NCBI GenBank assembly: GCA_937924495.1
Contig: CALDSS010000142.1
Coordinates: 1-35,427 of the forward strand
DNA length: 35,427 nt
Reading direction: 5' to 3'
From: an uncultured Saprospiraceae bacterium
GTDB lineage: Bacteria; Bacteroidota; Bacteroidia; Chitinophagales; Saprospiraceae
The notes beneath the pieces are model-generated. The model had not been told where the DNA came from. It saw only the letters and a program-made list of their open reading frames with translations, and made no database searches. The position numbers were made by a program, and so were the translations under genes. Numbering within the stretch: position 1 is the first letter of the stretch; every line of letters begins with the position of its first letter. Shown here piece by piece: positions 1 to 8,100 of the stretch.

Positions 1-59
1 TGCTTTTGAAAATTGAAACTGAAGAAGGAGTAGCTGTGAAACGGGTGTTTAAAAACTAA
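1..59 (+). CDS. C-terminal end of a T9SS-secreted protein (partial)
   Basis: The frame beginning at base 3 reads LLKIETEEGVAVKRVFKN and stops with TAA at 57-59; the start lies outside the window. The pattern (hydrophobic strand, acidic turn, then a basic ending of the VKRVFKN kind) is that of the last strands of a type A T9SS sorting domain, which directs proteins through the outer membrane in Bacteroidota. A terminator follows 6 nt after the stop. Nothing can be said about the rest of the protein. Confidence 0.7.
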   Translation, partial: LLKIETEEGVAVKRVFKN

Positions 60-64
60 AATAG

Positions 65-99
65 AAAGGCGTTTCTCAACTAAAGAGAAACGCCTTTTT
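65..99. terminator. Bidirectional intrinsic terminator
   Basis: A perfect 13-bp stem (65-77 with 85-97) encloses a 7-nt loop and is followed on the plus strand by a T run. On the minus strand the stem is followed by a T-rich stretch (TTTCTATTTTA). It ends the T9SS cargo gene on the plus strand and probably the mini-ORF transcript on the minus strand. Confidence 0.85.
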
Positions 100-117
100 C
101 TCATTTCCAAAGCGTGA

Positions 118-189
118 TTAGCAACATCCTAGAGGACAACATGCTGGCAATACTGAAATTAACATTGATAGAAGTAACATGGTAATCAT
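118..189 (-). CDS. Cys-rich hydrophobic mini-protein (23 aa), candidate
   Basis: An ATG at 189-187 opens a 23-codon frame ending in TAA at 120-118. The peptide starts M-I-T, has a hydrophobic run (MLLLSMLISVLPA) and ends in C-C-P-L-G-C-C. This resembles a signal or membrane segment followed by two Cys pairs; L-P-A-C is a possible though imperfect lipobox. It lies downstream of sigZ on the same strand. An element nearly identical to the one upstream of sigZ sits at 271-297, and a terminator sits at 65-99, so the segment looks like a complete small transcription unit. No clear Shine-Dalgarno is visible, which is usual in Bacteroidota. It could instead be a chance frame inside a small RNA. I do not recognise a family; metal or thiol binding is only an inference from the cysteines. 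Confidence 0.45.
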   Translation of the reverse strand: MITMLLLSMLISVLPACCPLGCC

Positions 190-199
190 TTTAAAATTT

Positions 200-255
200 T
201 CGGCTTTTTAAATCACAGATTTTCAGCCGATTAAATTGGCAAACTGTGCTTTGCC
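200..255 (-). other. Two hairpins in the leader of the mini-ORF
   Basis: Between the promoter-like element at 271-297 and the mini-ORF at 189 lie two inverted repeats. GGCAAA (238-243) pairs with TTTGCC (250-255) across 6 nt, and TCGGCT (200-205) pairs with AGCCGA (225-230). They could be a structured leader or a weak sigZ terminator. A 14-codon frame beginning MVIKGKAQ starts at 265 just before the first hairpin and could be a leader peptide. Confidence 0.4.
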
Positions 256-270
256 TTTTATCACCATGAA

Positions 271-297
271 GACGGATAGATTTGAAAAAGACGCAAA
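271..297 (-). promoter_or_regulatory. SigZ-type promoter candidate, copy B (mini-ORF)
   Basis: On the minus strand this reads TTTGCGTC-TTTTTCAAATCTATC-CGTC, with 15 nt between GCGTC and CGTC. It begins 5 nt after the sigZ stop codon. The copy upstream of sigZ (966-992) has the same two boxes at the same 15-nt distance, although the spacer carries two indels that cancel. CGTC is a common -10 core for ECF sigma factors. Confidence 0.6.
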
Positions 298-302
298 ATA
301 GA

Positions 303-947
303 TCAACATTTTTTGCAAGGACTTGAAGGTCTTTTTTGAAAATCAATGACTTGACCTCGGCTATCATATTCAAATTCACAACATTTTGTAAACAGGCTTT
401 TGATATGCTCTCTCCCCCGCTGTACTCTTGACTTAGCACCTGACAAAGAGATGCCTATTTTATCTGCAAATTCCTTTTGAGAAATGCCTTGCCAATCGAC
501 CCAGAAAACTGCTTCTGCATATTTAGAATCAATTTCTTCCATAAATGGACACATTGTTTTGAAAAAGAAAATTGCTTCTTCAATGTCTTCAATTTTCGAG
601 TCATTCGATTTTTGAAAATCCTTCAATCTTTGCTGAAACACATCTGCTAAAAATTCCAGATTCTTTAAATCTTGAAATTCTGAATTGTCCATTTTTAAAA
701 AAGTTAATTCGTTTTCAAGTTTTATTTCCTTCTGCGTTTTTCGATAATGATCAGTGATGGTATTTCTGGTAATTCTAAAAAGCCAAGATTCTAACTTTTC
801 CTCTTCTTTCAATTGGCTTTTGTTCTTATGAACTTTCAAAAATACATCCTGCAAAATATCATCTGCTAAAGTGGTTGAATTCACCTTTTGTAAAATAAAA
901 TTGTATAAATGATTTGAGAAATTATTCCAAACAGCCGTGGTACTCAT
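303..947 (-). CDS. sigZ: ECF sigma factor, SigZ-like, with Cys-rich tail
   Basis: This 214-aa protein is a sigma-70 family ECF factor. Region 2 lies near residues 10-70 (ILQDVFLKVHKNKSQL, then SWLFRITRNTITDHYRK). Region 4 lies near 140-190, with a helix-turn-helix (QKEFADKIGISLSGAKSRVQRG). The ending, with CC, E-F-D-like residues, a G-Q-V-I-D-F step and a final C-K-K-C, matches the SigZ subgroup. No anti-sigma gene is adjacent. The four tail cysteines could sense metal or redox state directly, as the C-terminal Cys-rich domain of CorE-type ECF factors does for copper; that is an analogy only. The leader is short: the CGTC box lies 18 nt before the ATG. The same element recurs just after the stop codon, which suggests autoregulation and a downstream target. 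Confidence 0.88.
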   Translation of the reverse strand: MSTTAVWNNFSNHLYNFILQKVNSTTLADDILQDVFLKVHKNKSQLKEEEKLESWLFRITRNTITDHYRKTQKEIKLENELTFLKMDNSEFQDLKNLEFLADVFQQRLKDFQKSNDSKIEDIEEAIFFFKTMCPFMEEIDSKYAEAVFWVDWQGISQKEFADKIGISLSGAKSRVQRGREHIKSLFTKCCEFEYDSRGQVIDFQKRPSSPCKKC

Positions 948-965
948 ATTTACTTTTTTATTGCA

Positions 966-992
966 GACGATAGATTTTGAAAAAGACGCAAA
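966..992 (-). promoter_or_regulatory. SigZ-type promoter candidate, copy A (sigZ autoregulation)
   Basis: The minus strand reads TTTGCGTC-TTTTTCAAAATCTAT-CGTC, then 18 nt to the sigZ ATG. Box spacing is 15 nt, identical to copy B at 271-297. Repetition on both sides of an ECF gene and preserved spacing suggest -35 and -10 elements recognised by SigZ itself. Confidence 0.6.
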
Positions 993-1043
993 TTGAGTTG
1001 ATTGAGTAATCTAATTCAACTTAATTAACCAATCAACTCAATT
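991..1043. repeat. 14-bp perfect inverted repeat after the EamA gene
   Basis: AATTGAGTTGATTG (991-1004) is exactly inverted at 1030-1043 with a 25-nt loop. It starts 12 nt past the EamA stop on the minus strand. It lacks a clean T run, so it is a hairpin or processing site rather than a textbook terminator. It abuts the sigZ promoter copy A. Confidence 0.75.
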
Positions 1044-1054
1044 AACTAATTTTA

Positions 1055-1936
1055 CTAACTCCCCTTTCTACTTACCAAAAACACGCCAGTGAAAATAAAG
1101 ATGGCAGCAATGACTTTATCTATCGTTAAGTAATCTTTCCCATAAGAAATAGCGATGGCAGAAGCAATTATAGGTTGCAAATAAATGTATATCCCAACGA
1201 TGGCAGCAGGAACTTTCTTGAGCGCAAATGCATTGAGGAGGTAGGCGAAAAAAGTTGTAAAAATCAAAACGTACGCAACAGCAGCCCAAATCCCAGTTGA
1301 AAAGTTATTCCAATTAATTTCAGCTACATCCTGAAACCCGAAAGGCAAAACCATCAAAAATCCAAATATATATAATCGGCTGAGGATTGTAATGGGGTTA
1401 TACTTTGCCATCAACTTTCTAACCAAAACTAAATAAAAGGCATAGCTAACGGCATTCAAGAAAACTAATAAATCGCCCATCAGCTGCTCAGATTTCAAGC
1501 TAACTGAATTGCCATTTAGAATCAGATAAATCGCACCAATTAAACCTAAGATAATCCCTACCGCTTTTTTTAGGGTGATGGATTCTTTTAGCAAAATAGC
1601 ACCGCCTACCAGCACAATGATGGGAGTTGAAGTCAGGAGCAAAGAGGCATTGATAGCCGTGGTCATTTTCAAACCAATAAAAAAAGGTACTTGATTGGCA
1701 AAAACGCCAAAGAATGCACAAAGAATGATGAGCTTCCAATCTTCGCTATCAATTTTCTCATTAACATACAGATAGCGAACCAGATTGAACAAAACAAGTC
1801 CTGCAGTGGCCCTTAGCAAGATAAATCCTATAGGCTTGACAAAACCAGGATCAAGAACTTCTTTGGCGATGGTGTAATTTGCTCCATAAATTAGAGCGAC
1901 AGAAAAGAGGGCTAGGTGAGCTGTGAAATTTTTCAA
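1055..1936 (-). CDS. EamA/DMT-family inner-membrane transporter
   Basis: The 293-aa protein is almost entirely hydrophobic, with about ten membrane segments in two homologous EamA halves (roughly residues 5-140 and 150-290). The first half carries the family-typical LLRATAGLVLF and PIIVLVGGAILLKES stretches; the second carries YAFYLVLVRKLM, VYLQP-like (IYIYLQPIIASAIA) and IFTGVFLVSR. EamA proteins (drug/metabolite transporter superfamily) usually export amino acids or metabolites; the substrate cannot be read from the sequence. Length is normal. A TACATTTG box at 1964-1957 lies about 20 nt upstream of the ATG and fits the Bacteroidota -7 element, though no clear TTG partner is visible. Confidence 0.9.
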   Translation of the reverse strand: MKNFTAHLALFSVALIYGANYTIAKEVLDPGFVKPIGFILLRATAGLVLFNLVRYLYVNEKIDSEDWKLIILCAFFGVFANQVPFFIGLKMTTAINASLLLTSTPIIVLVGGAILLKESITLKKAVGIILGLIGAIYLILNGNSVSLKSEQLMGDLLVFLNAVSYAFYLVLVRKLMAKYNPITILSRLYIFGFLMVLPFGFQDVAEINWNNFSTGIWAAVAYVLIFTTFFAYLLNAFALKKVPAAIVGIYIYLQPIIASAIAISYGKDYLTIDKVIAAIFIFTGVFLVSRKGS

Positions 1937-1940
1937 ACCA

Positions 1941-1978
1941 ATAAGAATTTAGAAAACAAATGTATTCTAAATTCTTAT
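1941..1978. repeat. 14-bp perfect inverted repeat between beta-helix and EamA genes
   Basis: ATAAGAATTTAGAA (1941-1954) is exactly inverted at 1965-1978, with a 10-nt loop that contains the TACATTTG box of the EamA gene. The right arm includes the stop codon of the upstream gene (1975-1977). It could act as terminator hairpin, operator, or both. Confidence 0.7.
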
Positions 1979-3738
1979 CGAATCCATTTTAAGGTTTGGA
2001 TTAACTGATTGTTTTCTTTTATCTGAATGAAATAAATACCGCTTTCAAAAGAGGAGTAATCAAAAGAGGAATTTCCGGCAGGTAATACTCCCCTACTCAT
2101 TGAAGCACCTAATACATTTTGAATAGAATAACTTCTATTTTCTTCACTTGGATTGGAAAGATTCAATTGACCTTGTGGTGAAGGGTTAGGAAAAACCTCC
2201 ACTAAATTTTCAGTAATAAAATTATGAGTTGAAGAAGTTGGACTGGAGCAGGTTGTTTTCATTCCATCCATCACAAATCGTTCTTTGGCCAAGTTGAATT
2301 CGGTTTCAAGTCCTAATGGTAATCCAATCAATTCAATCTCTTTCATTCTATCCTTTAACTCAGAAAAAGGCTGAAGGTAGTATGTACTATCCTCCAATTG
2401 AGCAGTATTGTCCGGAAGAACAATACCTAAATAATGATTGGCAAATGTAAAATGCCCAGAACCCGCTAAGGCATAAAGTGGAACAATCGGTTGCGCTGTA
2501 TTTCTAACAATCAAATTTCCAACTATATTCTGATCATTAGACGGCACTCCATTATTCATAAAAATGCCATAAGATTCGGTTCGATTCCTGAAAAAAGTAT
2601 TGTACTTTCCGTTGGTTCCATGAGAATCATCAATTACGATGTTTTGGCAAATATTTCCTTCTATCAAATTATCAAAAGGGTAATTGCCATGAAGCACAAT
2701 ATCGCCAGCAGAATTTGAAGGGAGCAAAAGTGTTTCCCAATAAGGATCAAAGGAATAATTATAACCTATCACATTATTGTTGGCACCTGACTGAAACAAG
2801 ATGGAATGTCTTAGATGATTAAAGACGTTGTCTTCAATCAAACAAAATTTACTTGCGCTTTGGAGGGTTGTACCATAAGCTCTTCCACCTCCACCATAAT
2901 TGAAACCATCCTGAAAGTAGGAACCCTCAACGGTGATGTTTCGGCTTTTATCAATCAATACATGAGAAAAGGTGGTATTATAACTTTCTACGCATGACAC
3001 CCAGCAATTGTAAGCATTTCTAAAATAGATATTGCTGGATTGATCAGGTGTTTCTTTGGTAGGTTCAATTCTAATCTTTTCAATTCCGACATTTTCAATT
3101 GCGTGGATGCGCGAAACTCTTGCGTATTTTTCTACCTCAAATTCTTGATTGGTGCCCTCTTGGAAAAATAAATTAGTTCCGTCAATTTCATCAACTATCG
3201 CTATGTTACCAGTTGTGTTTTTTGCCCAAGCAGAGGTTACTTTATCCTCATCGTCCTGAAAAATGTAAAGCAAATCACCTTCATTCCAAAGTGGTCCGAA
3301 GTTGAGGACTGAACTCATTGAGTTTTTTGGCAAGTCATATTTTAGCGTGATGACATCTGTTTCAATTTCACCGAAAACCTCAATTAGAGAGTGATTTCCT
3401 AAATCCAAAAATTTAAAAATTGTTTCGGCACCATCCCCCGTAATGATTTTATTGCTGTACAACTGAATGGGTTCTTCAAATACGTAGGTGCCAGCAGGGA
3501 AATAAAAAATGACAGGAATAAAACGATAGGACTCGAGTATGCGATTGAACTCCTTGCCAACGGTCATATTTTCAGAGCCAGACATACCCAAGGTGCTCAC
3601 ATTGATCTCTCTTGTGAATTCTTGGCTGTTTTTATCAGCTCCTACTTCTAACCAATTTCCAAGACGTTCGGGGGGAATAACTTGACCGTGAAGGAAGGTT
3701 AGAAGAAAACAAAAGCAAAATACTAATGAATTCTTCAT
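1975..3738 (-). CDS. Secreted pectate-lyase-like right-handed beta-helix protein with T9SS sorting domain
   Basis: This is a 587-aa protein. Residues 1-18 form a Sec signal peptide (MKNSLVFCFCFLLTFLHG). Residues about 70-480 contain the features of the pectate-lyase-3/beta-helix fold: a PAGTYVF-type strand, SNKIITGDGAETIF, and repeated short N-rich rungs (ITVEGSYFQDGFNYGGGG, FCLIEDNVFNHLRHSILFQS, NNVIGYNYSF). Residues about 513-587 are a type A T9SS sorting domain (VFPNPSPQGQLNL, LPAGNSSFDYSSFESGIYFIQI, final IQTLKWIR). It is predicted to be exported to the cell surface or medium and to act on a polysaccharide. Catalytic residues cannot be assigned with confidence, so lyase activity is only a fold-based guess. 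Confidence 0.85.
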   Translation of the reverse strand: MKNSLVFCFCFLLTFLHGQVIPPERLGNWLEVGADKNSQEFTREINVSTLGMSGSENMTVGKEFNRILESYRFIPVIFYFPAGTYVFEEPIQLYSNKIITGDGAETIFKFLDLGNHSLIEVFGEIETDVITLKYDLPKNSMSSVLNFGPLWNEGDLLYIFQDDEDKVTSAWAKNTTGNIAIVDEIDGTNLFFQEGTNQEFEVEKYARVSRIHAIENVGIEKIRIEPTKETPDQSSNIYFRNAYNCWVSCVESYNTTFSHVLIDKSRNITVEGSYFQDGFNYGGGGRAYGTTLQSASKFCLIEDNVFNHLRHSILFQSGANNNVIGYNYSFDPYWETLLLPSNSAGDIVLHGNYPFDNLIEGNICQNIVIDDSHGTNGKYNTFFRNRTESYGIFMNNGVPSNDQNIVGNLIVRNTAQPIVPLYALAGSGHFTFANHYLGIVLPDNTAQLEDSTYYLQPFSELKDRMKEIELIGLPLGLETEFNLAKERFVMDGMKTTCSSPTSSTHNFITENLVEVFPNPSPQGQLNLSNPSEENRSYSIQNVLGASMSRGVLPAGNSSFDYSSFESGIYFIQIKENNQLIQTLKWIR

Positions 3739-4105
3739 TTCCTGGATTATAATAAGTCGAAATATACGATTATAGTTTCAAAATTTGTTCCATCAATCTT
3801 TACTTTTCAAAGATTTGACTTTTGGAATTGCAAACATATTTTAAAAATGATTATTTAAAGAATCGAAACCAAAATTTAACTAAGAAAAACCAAAAATAAT
3901 TGGGTTAAAATCTTGGTCAACCCGACTAGAGCGCGACTTTATCTAAAAACTGCTGTCATTTGTCGTAAATGATGCCTTTTGAATGATATAAATCGAATAT
4001 TTGTATCGATTCTTGTGAGGAATCACCGCGACTAAAGAGCGACCAGTAATGATTCTTGATTTATTGAATCGCTCATTTTTTTCATTAACTGGTTAAAATT
4101 GTTTG
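3739..4105. other. Gene-free intergenic region, possible structured RNA
   Basis: No convincing reading frame occurs here. The plus strand between about 3925 and 4080 contains paired words (GAGCG near 3929 with CGCTC near 4072; AATCGA...TCGATT near 3989-4008; GATTC...GAATC) and then a T run. A strong terminator follows at 4106-4139. A plus-strand non-coding RNA would explain a terminator with no gene before it, but no known RNA family is recognised and no clear promoter is visible. Confidence 0.3.
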
Positions 4106-4139
4106 AACCGCTTTTCCCTCTGGTTAAGCGGTTTTTTTT
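4106..4139 (+). terminator. Intrinsic terminator without an upstream gene
   Basis: AACCGCTT (4106-4113) pairs with AAGCGGTT (4126-4133), followed by a run of T to 4139. The nearest gene to the left is on the opposite strand and starts at 3738, so this ends some unannotated plus-strand transcript. Confidence 0.75.
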
Positions 4140-4459
4140 CAACAACAAAAGATTAAAATGAAAATTTGGCAAATTTGTTGAACCACTATCACTAATTGCC
4201 CTTCAAAATTTTTCAAAAAAGAATTTGAAGCACTCCTATTTTTTTCCGAATGGCCTTCGAATAAATTCTAAATAATTAGTTAATACAAAATAAATTTTAT
4301 TATTTTCGTACGTTCAAATATTTAGCAGTACATCGCGTTTTAAAAATTTAATCTTTTAAAGATTAACCGATTTTCGAACCTGACCATATTAAAAGTGTTG
4401 ATAAGTTATTGATTATCAGAATTTTATCGATATTTTCTGGTCTCAAAAAAAAATGGGAA

Positions 4460-4636
4460 ATGAAAAAAAGAAGAGTTAAAAGTAATTTTACTTCTTTGAT
4501 TAAAAAATTGACAAAAGCCGCTAAAGAGCGGAAATCTGAAAACCAGTCAATTATTCAAAAGTACTCTGAAAATGCCTCCAATCAATTGGATGAAACGATT
4601 TCAGAGTTAATTTCTAAAAAAATAATTACGCAGTAA
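4460..4636 (+). CDS. Small basic protein of unknown function
   Basis: From the ATG at 4460 the product is 58 aa: a strongly basic start (MKKRRVKSNFTSLIKKLTKA), a lysine-rich middle and a helical Q/E/S-rich second half ending SKKIITQ. The frame is open upstream to an ATG at 4409 (75 aa), but the added residues look unlike the rest and the inner ATG gives the more natural basic N-terminus. A strong terminator begins 17 nt after the stop, which argues that it is a real gene. No family is recognised. The charge pattern would suit nucleic-acid binding, but that is a guess. Confidence 0.5.
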   Translation: MKKRRVKSNFTSLIKKLTKAAKERKSENQSIIQKYSENASNQLDETISELISKKIITQ

Positions 4637-4652
4637 TTTTAATACAAAAATT

Positions 4653-4689
4653 AAAAAGCGTCTTGATTAGTTTCAAGGCGCTTTTTTTT
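4653..4689 (+). terminator. Intrinsic terminator of the small basic gene
   Basis: A 13-bp stem with one G-U pair (4653-4665 with 4674-4686) encloses an 8-nt loop and runs into eight T's. Confidence 0.88.
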
Positions 4690-4857
4690 GTGCATTTTTT
4701 CTTTGGAATTTAATCTTTCAAAGTTATTTGTCTCTCTTTAGAGGGAAATGTCGATAGTCAGCGGGAGGAATTTTCCACTTATACAAAGACTTCCTATCCC
4801 CTTCAAAAAAAATCAAACTTATTATTCCTGCTTTGAAGAAAATTGGCTATGTACAGT

Positions 4858-4887
4858 ACAAAACATAGGTTTACTAAACTTTGCTCT
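4858..4887 (+). repeat. Interspersed repeat, copy 1
   Basis: A stretch beginning ACAAAACATAGGTTTAC recurs at 10544-10571 as ACAAAACATGGGTTTAC, with weaker similarity continuing about 35 bp further (GAT..TTTCAA.GC.). The two copies sit in the same orientation on either side of the 5.2-kb surface-protein gene. The surrounding interval 4690-4990 holds no credible gene. Confidence 0.5.
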
Positions 4888-4992
4888 AATTATGGACTGA
4901 TATTTCAAGCGTTTTATACAGTAATTGTCTCGAAGATTAAGTTTAGTAACCCTCAAATTTCACTTTTGTCCTGTAGCCAGGAAAATTGGTTC

Positions 4993-5031
4993 TAAAAAAA
5001 TAAAGGGTTCGGAATCGCTTCCAAACCCTTT
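4993..5031 (-). terminator. Terminator of the type-B surface-protein gene
   Basis: On the minus strand CAAAGGGTTTGGAA pairs with TTCCGAACCCTTT across a 4-nt loop with one mismatch, followed by ATTTTTTTAG. It lies about 95 nt past the stop at 5127. Confidence 0.8.
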
Positions 5032-5126
5032 GATAAAACCAAACAGTTTGTATTTCTATTTCCTGATTGAAATCAGAAAGACAAACAGAAAACCTTTTTC
5101 TTTATGTTTCTAAACTAAATAAACGC

Positions 5127-8100
5127 TTATCGTTGCATTTGAATGTAATCTGCCATTTGCTCTCCGTCACCTAAATCGATAACGATATAATAAGTACCTG
5201 ACGGAAGCATCGCACCATAGAAATCACCTTTCCAAGGGAAATCATTTGAATACCCTTCTTTCTTAAATACAAGGTTGCCCCAACGGTTATAAACTCTTAC
5301 TGTATTGTTTGGATAAGAATCGATATTCTTGATAGTCAGGTAGTCATTTTCAAAATCACCATTTGGAGTGATACCCGTCATGATTTCCAATTCTCTACCG
5401 TCAACAGACATTAGTACCGTGATTTCGTGACAATTTCCAGCTGCATCGCAAATTTCTAAACAAAACTGATCGTCTCCAACGAAGTCTTGATTAGGAATAT
5501 AAGAGAAACAACTTCCAGCAGCTAATTCAACTGTTCCATTTTCAGGATTTTCGCAAAGCATCAACGTTGCATCTGAAGGAATTGGAAAATCATTCAATAT
5601 ACAAATGTTATTCAATGGAACATTCACCATTGTTTGCAACCTTGAAGTATCTGGATAATTCGCCTCCTGACAGTCTGAATCGACAGTCAAATTATCAACT
5701 ACGATTTCACATCCTTGAAAATCTTGAATGGTAACTGCATAAGAGTTTCCAGCAGAAAGGTTATTTGCTGTGTTGCTGATACTCTGAGAACCGCTCCATA
5801 AGAAAGCATAATTTCCATTTCCACCTTGTACCAATAATTGAATTGCTCCATCATCACCAACACATGTTTCATTGGTAATCGTTGGCATCACATCCCATGG
5901 ACTAACCGTGGAAGTCAACTCAACAGTTGTTTGAGCGGCACAGCCATTCTTATCAACGGAAATTACATAAGTTCCTTCTAATAAATTGGTGATTGGAGTG
6001 GTTCCAATAAAGTTATTGTTAAAGTCATAAATATCAAACTCGCTGCTTAGAGTTGAAGAAATGGTTCCACTATCAAAATCACCTGGACAGGTGAAGCCAT
6101 CAATTACAAAATCTTCATTGTCAACGGTTGGTTGATTGGGAGCAGCGAAGGTCAAAGATTCTGAAATCTGACATCCTCTCGCGTCGAAAATCGTAATTTC
6201 ATAAGTCCCTGCAGCAATATCCGTATAGCAAATTTGCTCACCAACACCTATATTATTTCTATCTCCTAAAGATGTTTGTACGATATAAGGGGCTTCACCG
6301 TTAGCCAACTCAAAACAAAGCTGACCATCGGCAAGCGCACAATCAGAAGGTTGAGTCTGATCAACTGATAATTGCATCGCATTTTCGACAATTGTAACTG
6401 GTAATACTGTTTCGCAACCTGTAGGATTCTCAACTACCAAGTTGTAATCTCCAGCAGGAAAACCAGAAATCATGGATAATTGGTCGCCATTGATTACTTG
6501 TACGATACCCAATTCAGCGACCGTTACTCGATACTCGCCCGTTCCATTCACTTGTAACGAAACAACTCCAGATGCATCTCCTGGACAGAATGGCTCGACA
6601 ATCTGCCCTAATAAAACTTCAGGAGCATCTGCAGACGCCAATGCAATTTGTTCAATTTGGAAACAACCTGTATTCTGATCTACGATTCTTAAAGTATAAA
6701 CACCAGCAGAAAGGTCTGTTGCACTACTTGAAGTTGAAACCGTTTCTCCGTTTTCATTCAACCATTCGATTGTAGAATTTGAAGGAGCATTCATGATTTC
6801 GATACTTCCATTTGAAGTATTACAATCAGGCATAAATATGGTTTGTGTAAGACCAAAATCAGTTTCCATCGCCTCAATTTCAACATTAAGGTTTGAAGCA
6901 CATCTTCCTTCGTCAGCTAAAGTAATGGAATACAATCCAGCAGCTAAATCAGCGAAGGTGGTCGTATTACTCATCAAAACAACGTCTTGCTGAATCACTC
7001 CGTTTGCATTACTAAAGGTATAAGTGTATGGAGCGCTTCCTCCGCTGATGCTTAACGCAAAGGAGCCAGTTGCATCATTACATTCTGTATTTGCTTTTTC
7101 AATTACCGTTAAGGTAGGTGTTTCGCTTCTGTATAGTTTGAAATTTTCAACTACGGTACATCCACTTTCTCCCTCAATGATTACTTCAAAATCAGTTGAA
7201 TCAGCAGTTGGCGTAGCTTCAAAAGTTAAGACACTGCCATTCGAGTTTTCATTTGAAAAATTACCACTTGAGTTGATATTATACGAGACGATATTCTCAC
7301 TAATTTCAATAGTAACTTCTTTTGGATTTCCATCACAACTATATGTTCTATCAATTGGATTTAAAACAGTAGGCGCAGCATTGTCCATTATCATCACAGC
7401 GCCCTGGCTGTAAGGACTCGTACAAGTTGCACCAGCAAATCTGATTTCAACCTCAAAAGTTCCACCAGCCAAACTAGTGAATTCATTATCAGTAGTCCAA
7501 GTTGCACCGCCATCAATACTGTATTCAACGCCAGTATCAGTTGACTCTACCGTTAAGGTTGCATCATTTGCGCCACAAGCGGTTGGAGCAGTAGTAGTAA
7601 CATTTGTAATCATAGGAGTCAATGGGCCGGTGAAAATCACATCATCCGCCCATTTTGTAGTACAACCCGTTTCTACACTTCTAACCATGATGCCATAAGT
7701 ACCTTTCGGAAGATCCAAGAAAGAACTATTAGAACTCCAAGTTAATCCACAATCAATACTATATTCTAAAGCATTTCCGCCGTCAGTTGCAGTGATTTTG
7801 ATAGAACCATCCTCTGTATCACACGAAGTCAAATCTTCGCTCAATACCTCAACAATAACAGGTGCTTGCGTTACTTCAACACGAACGGTGTCAACTGTTC
7901 CGCAGCCAGCCGTGCCGCCAACAGTAACAATATAAGTGGTAGAGGTAGAAACATTTGCAATCGGATTGGCAACCGTTGGGTCGCTCAAACCAGTAGCAGG
8001 AGACCATAAGTAAGATGTACCCGTCGATGCTGAAAGTGTTACTTCTTCACCACCACAAGCATTTACCGTAGTTCTTGTTCCTGAACCTGCACCAGCGCCA

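Noticed and set aside
191-439. 82-aa minus-strand frame overlapping the end of sigZ
   Set aside because: It overlaps sigZ in another frame and has no family-like features.
4925-5113. 62-aa plus-strand frame
   Set aside because: It runs across the minus-strand terminator at 4993-5031 and has no protein-like pattern.
7024-7413. 129-aa plus-strand frame inside the type-B surface-protein gene
   Set aside because: Shadow of the repeat-rich coding strand; no domain or signal is visible.
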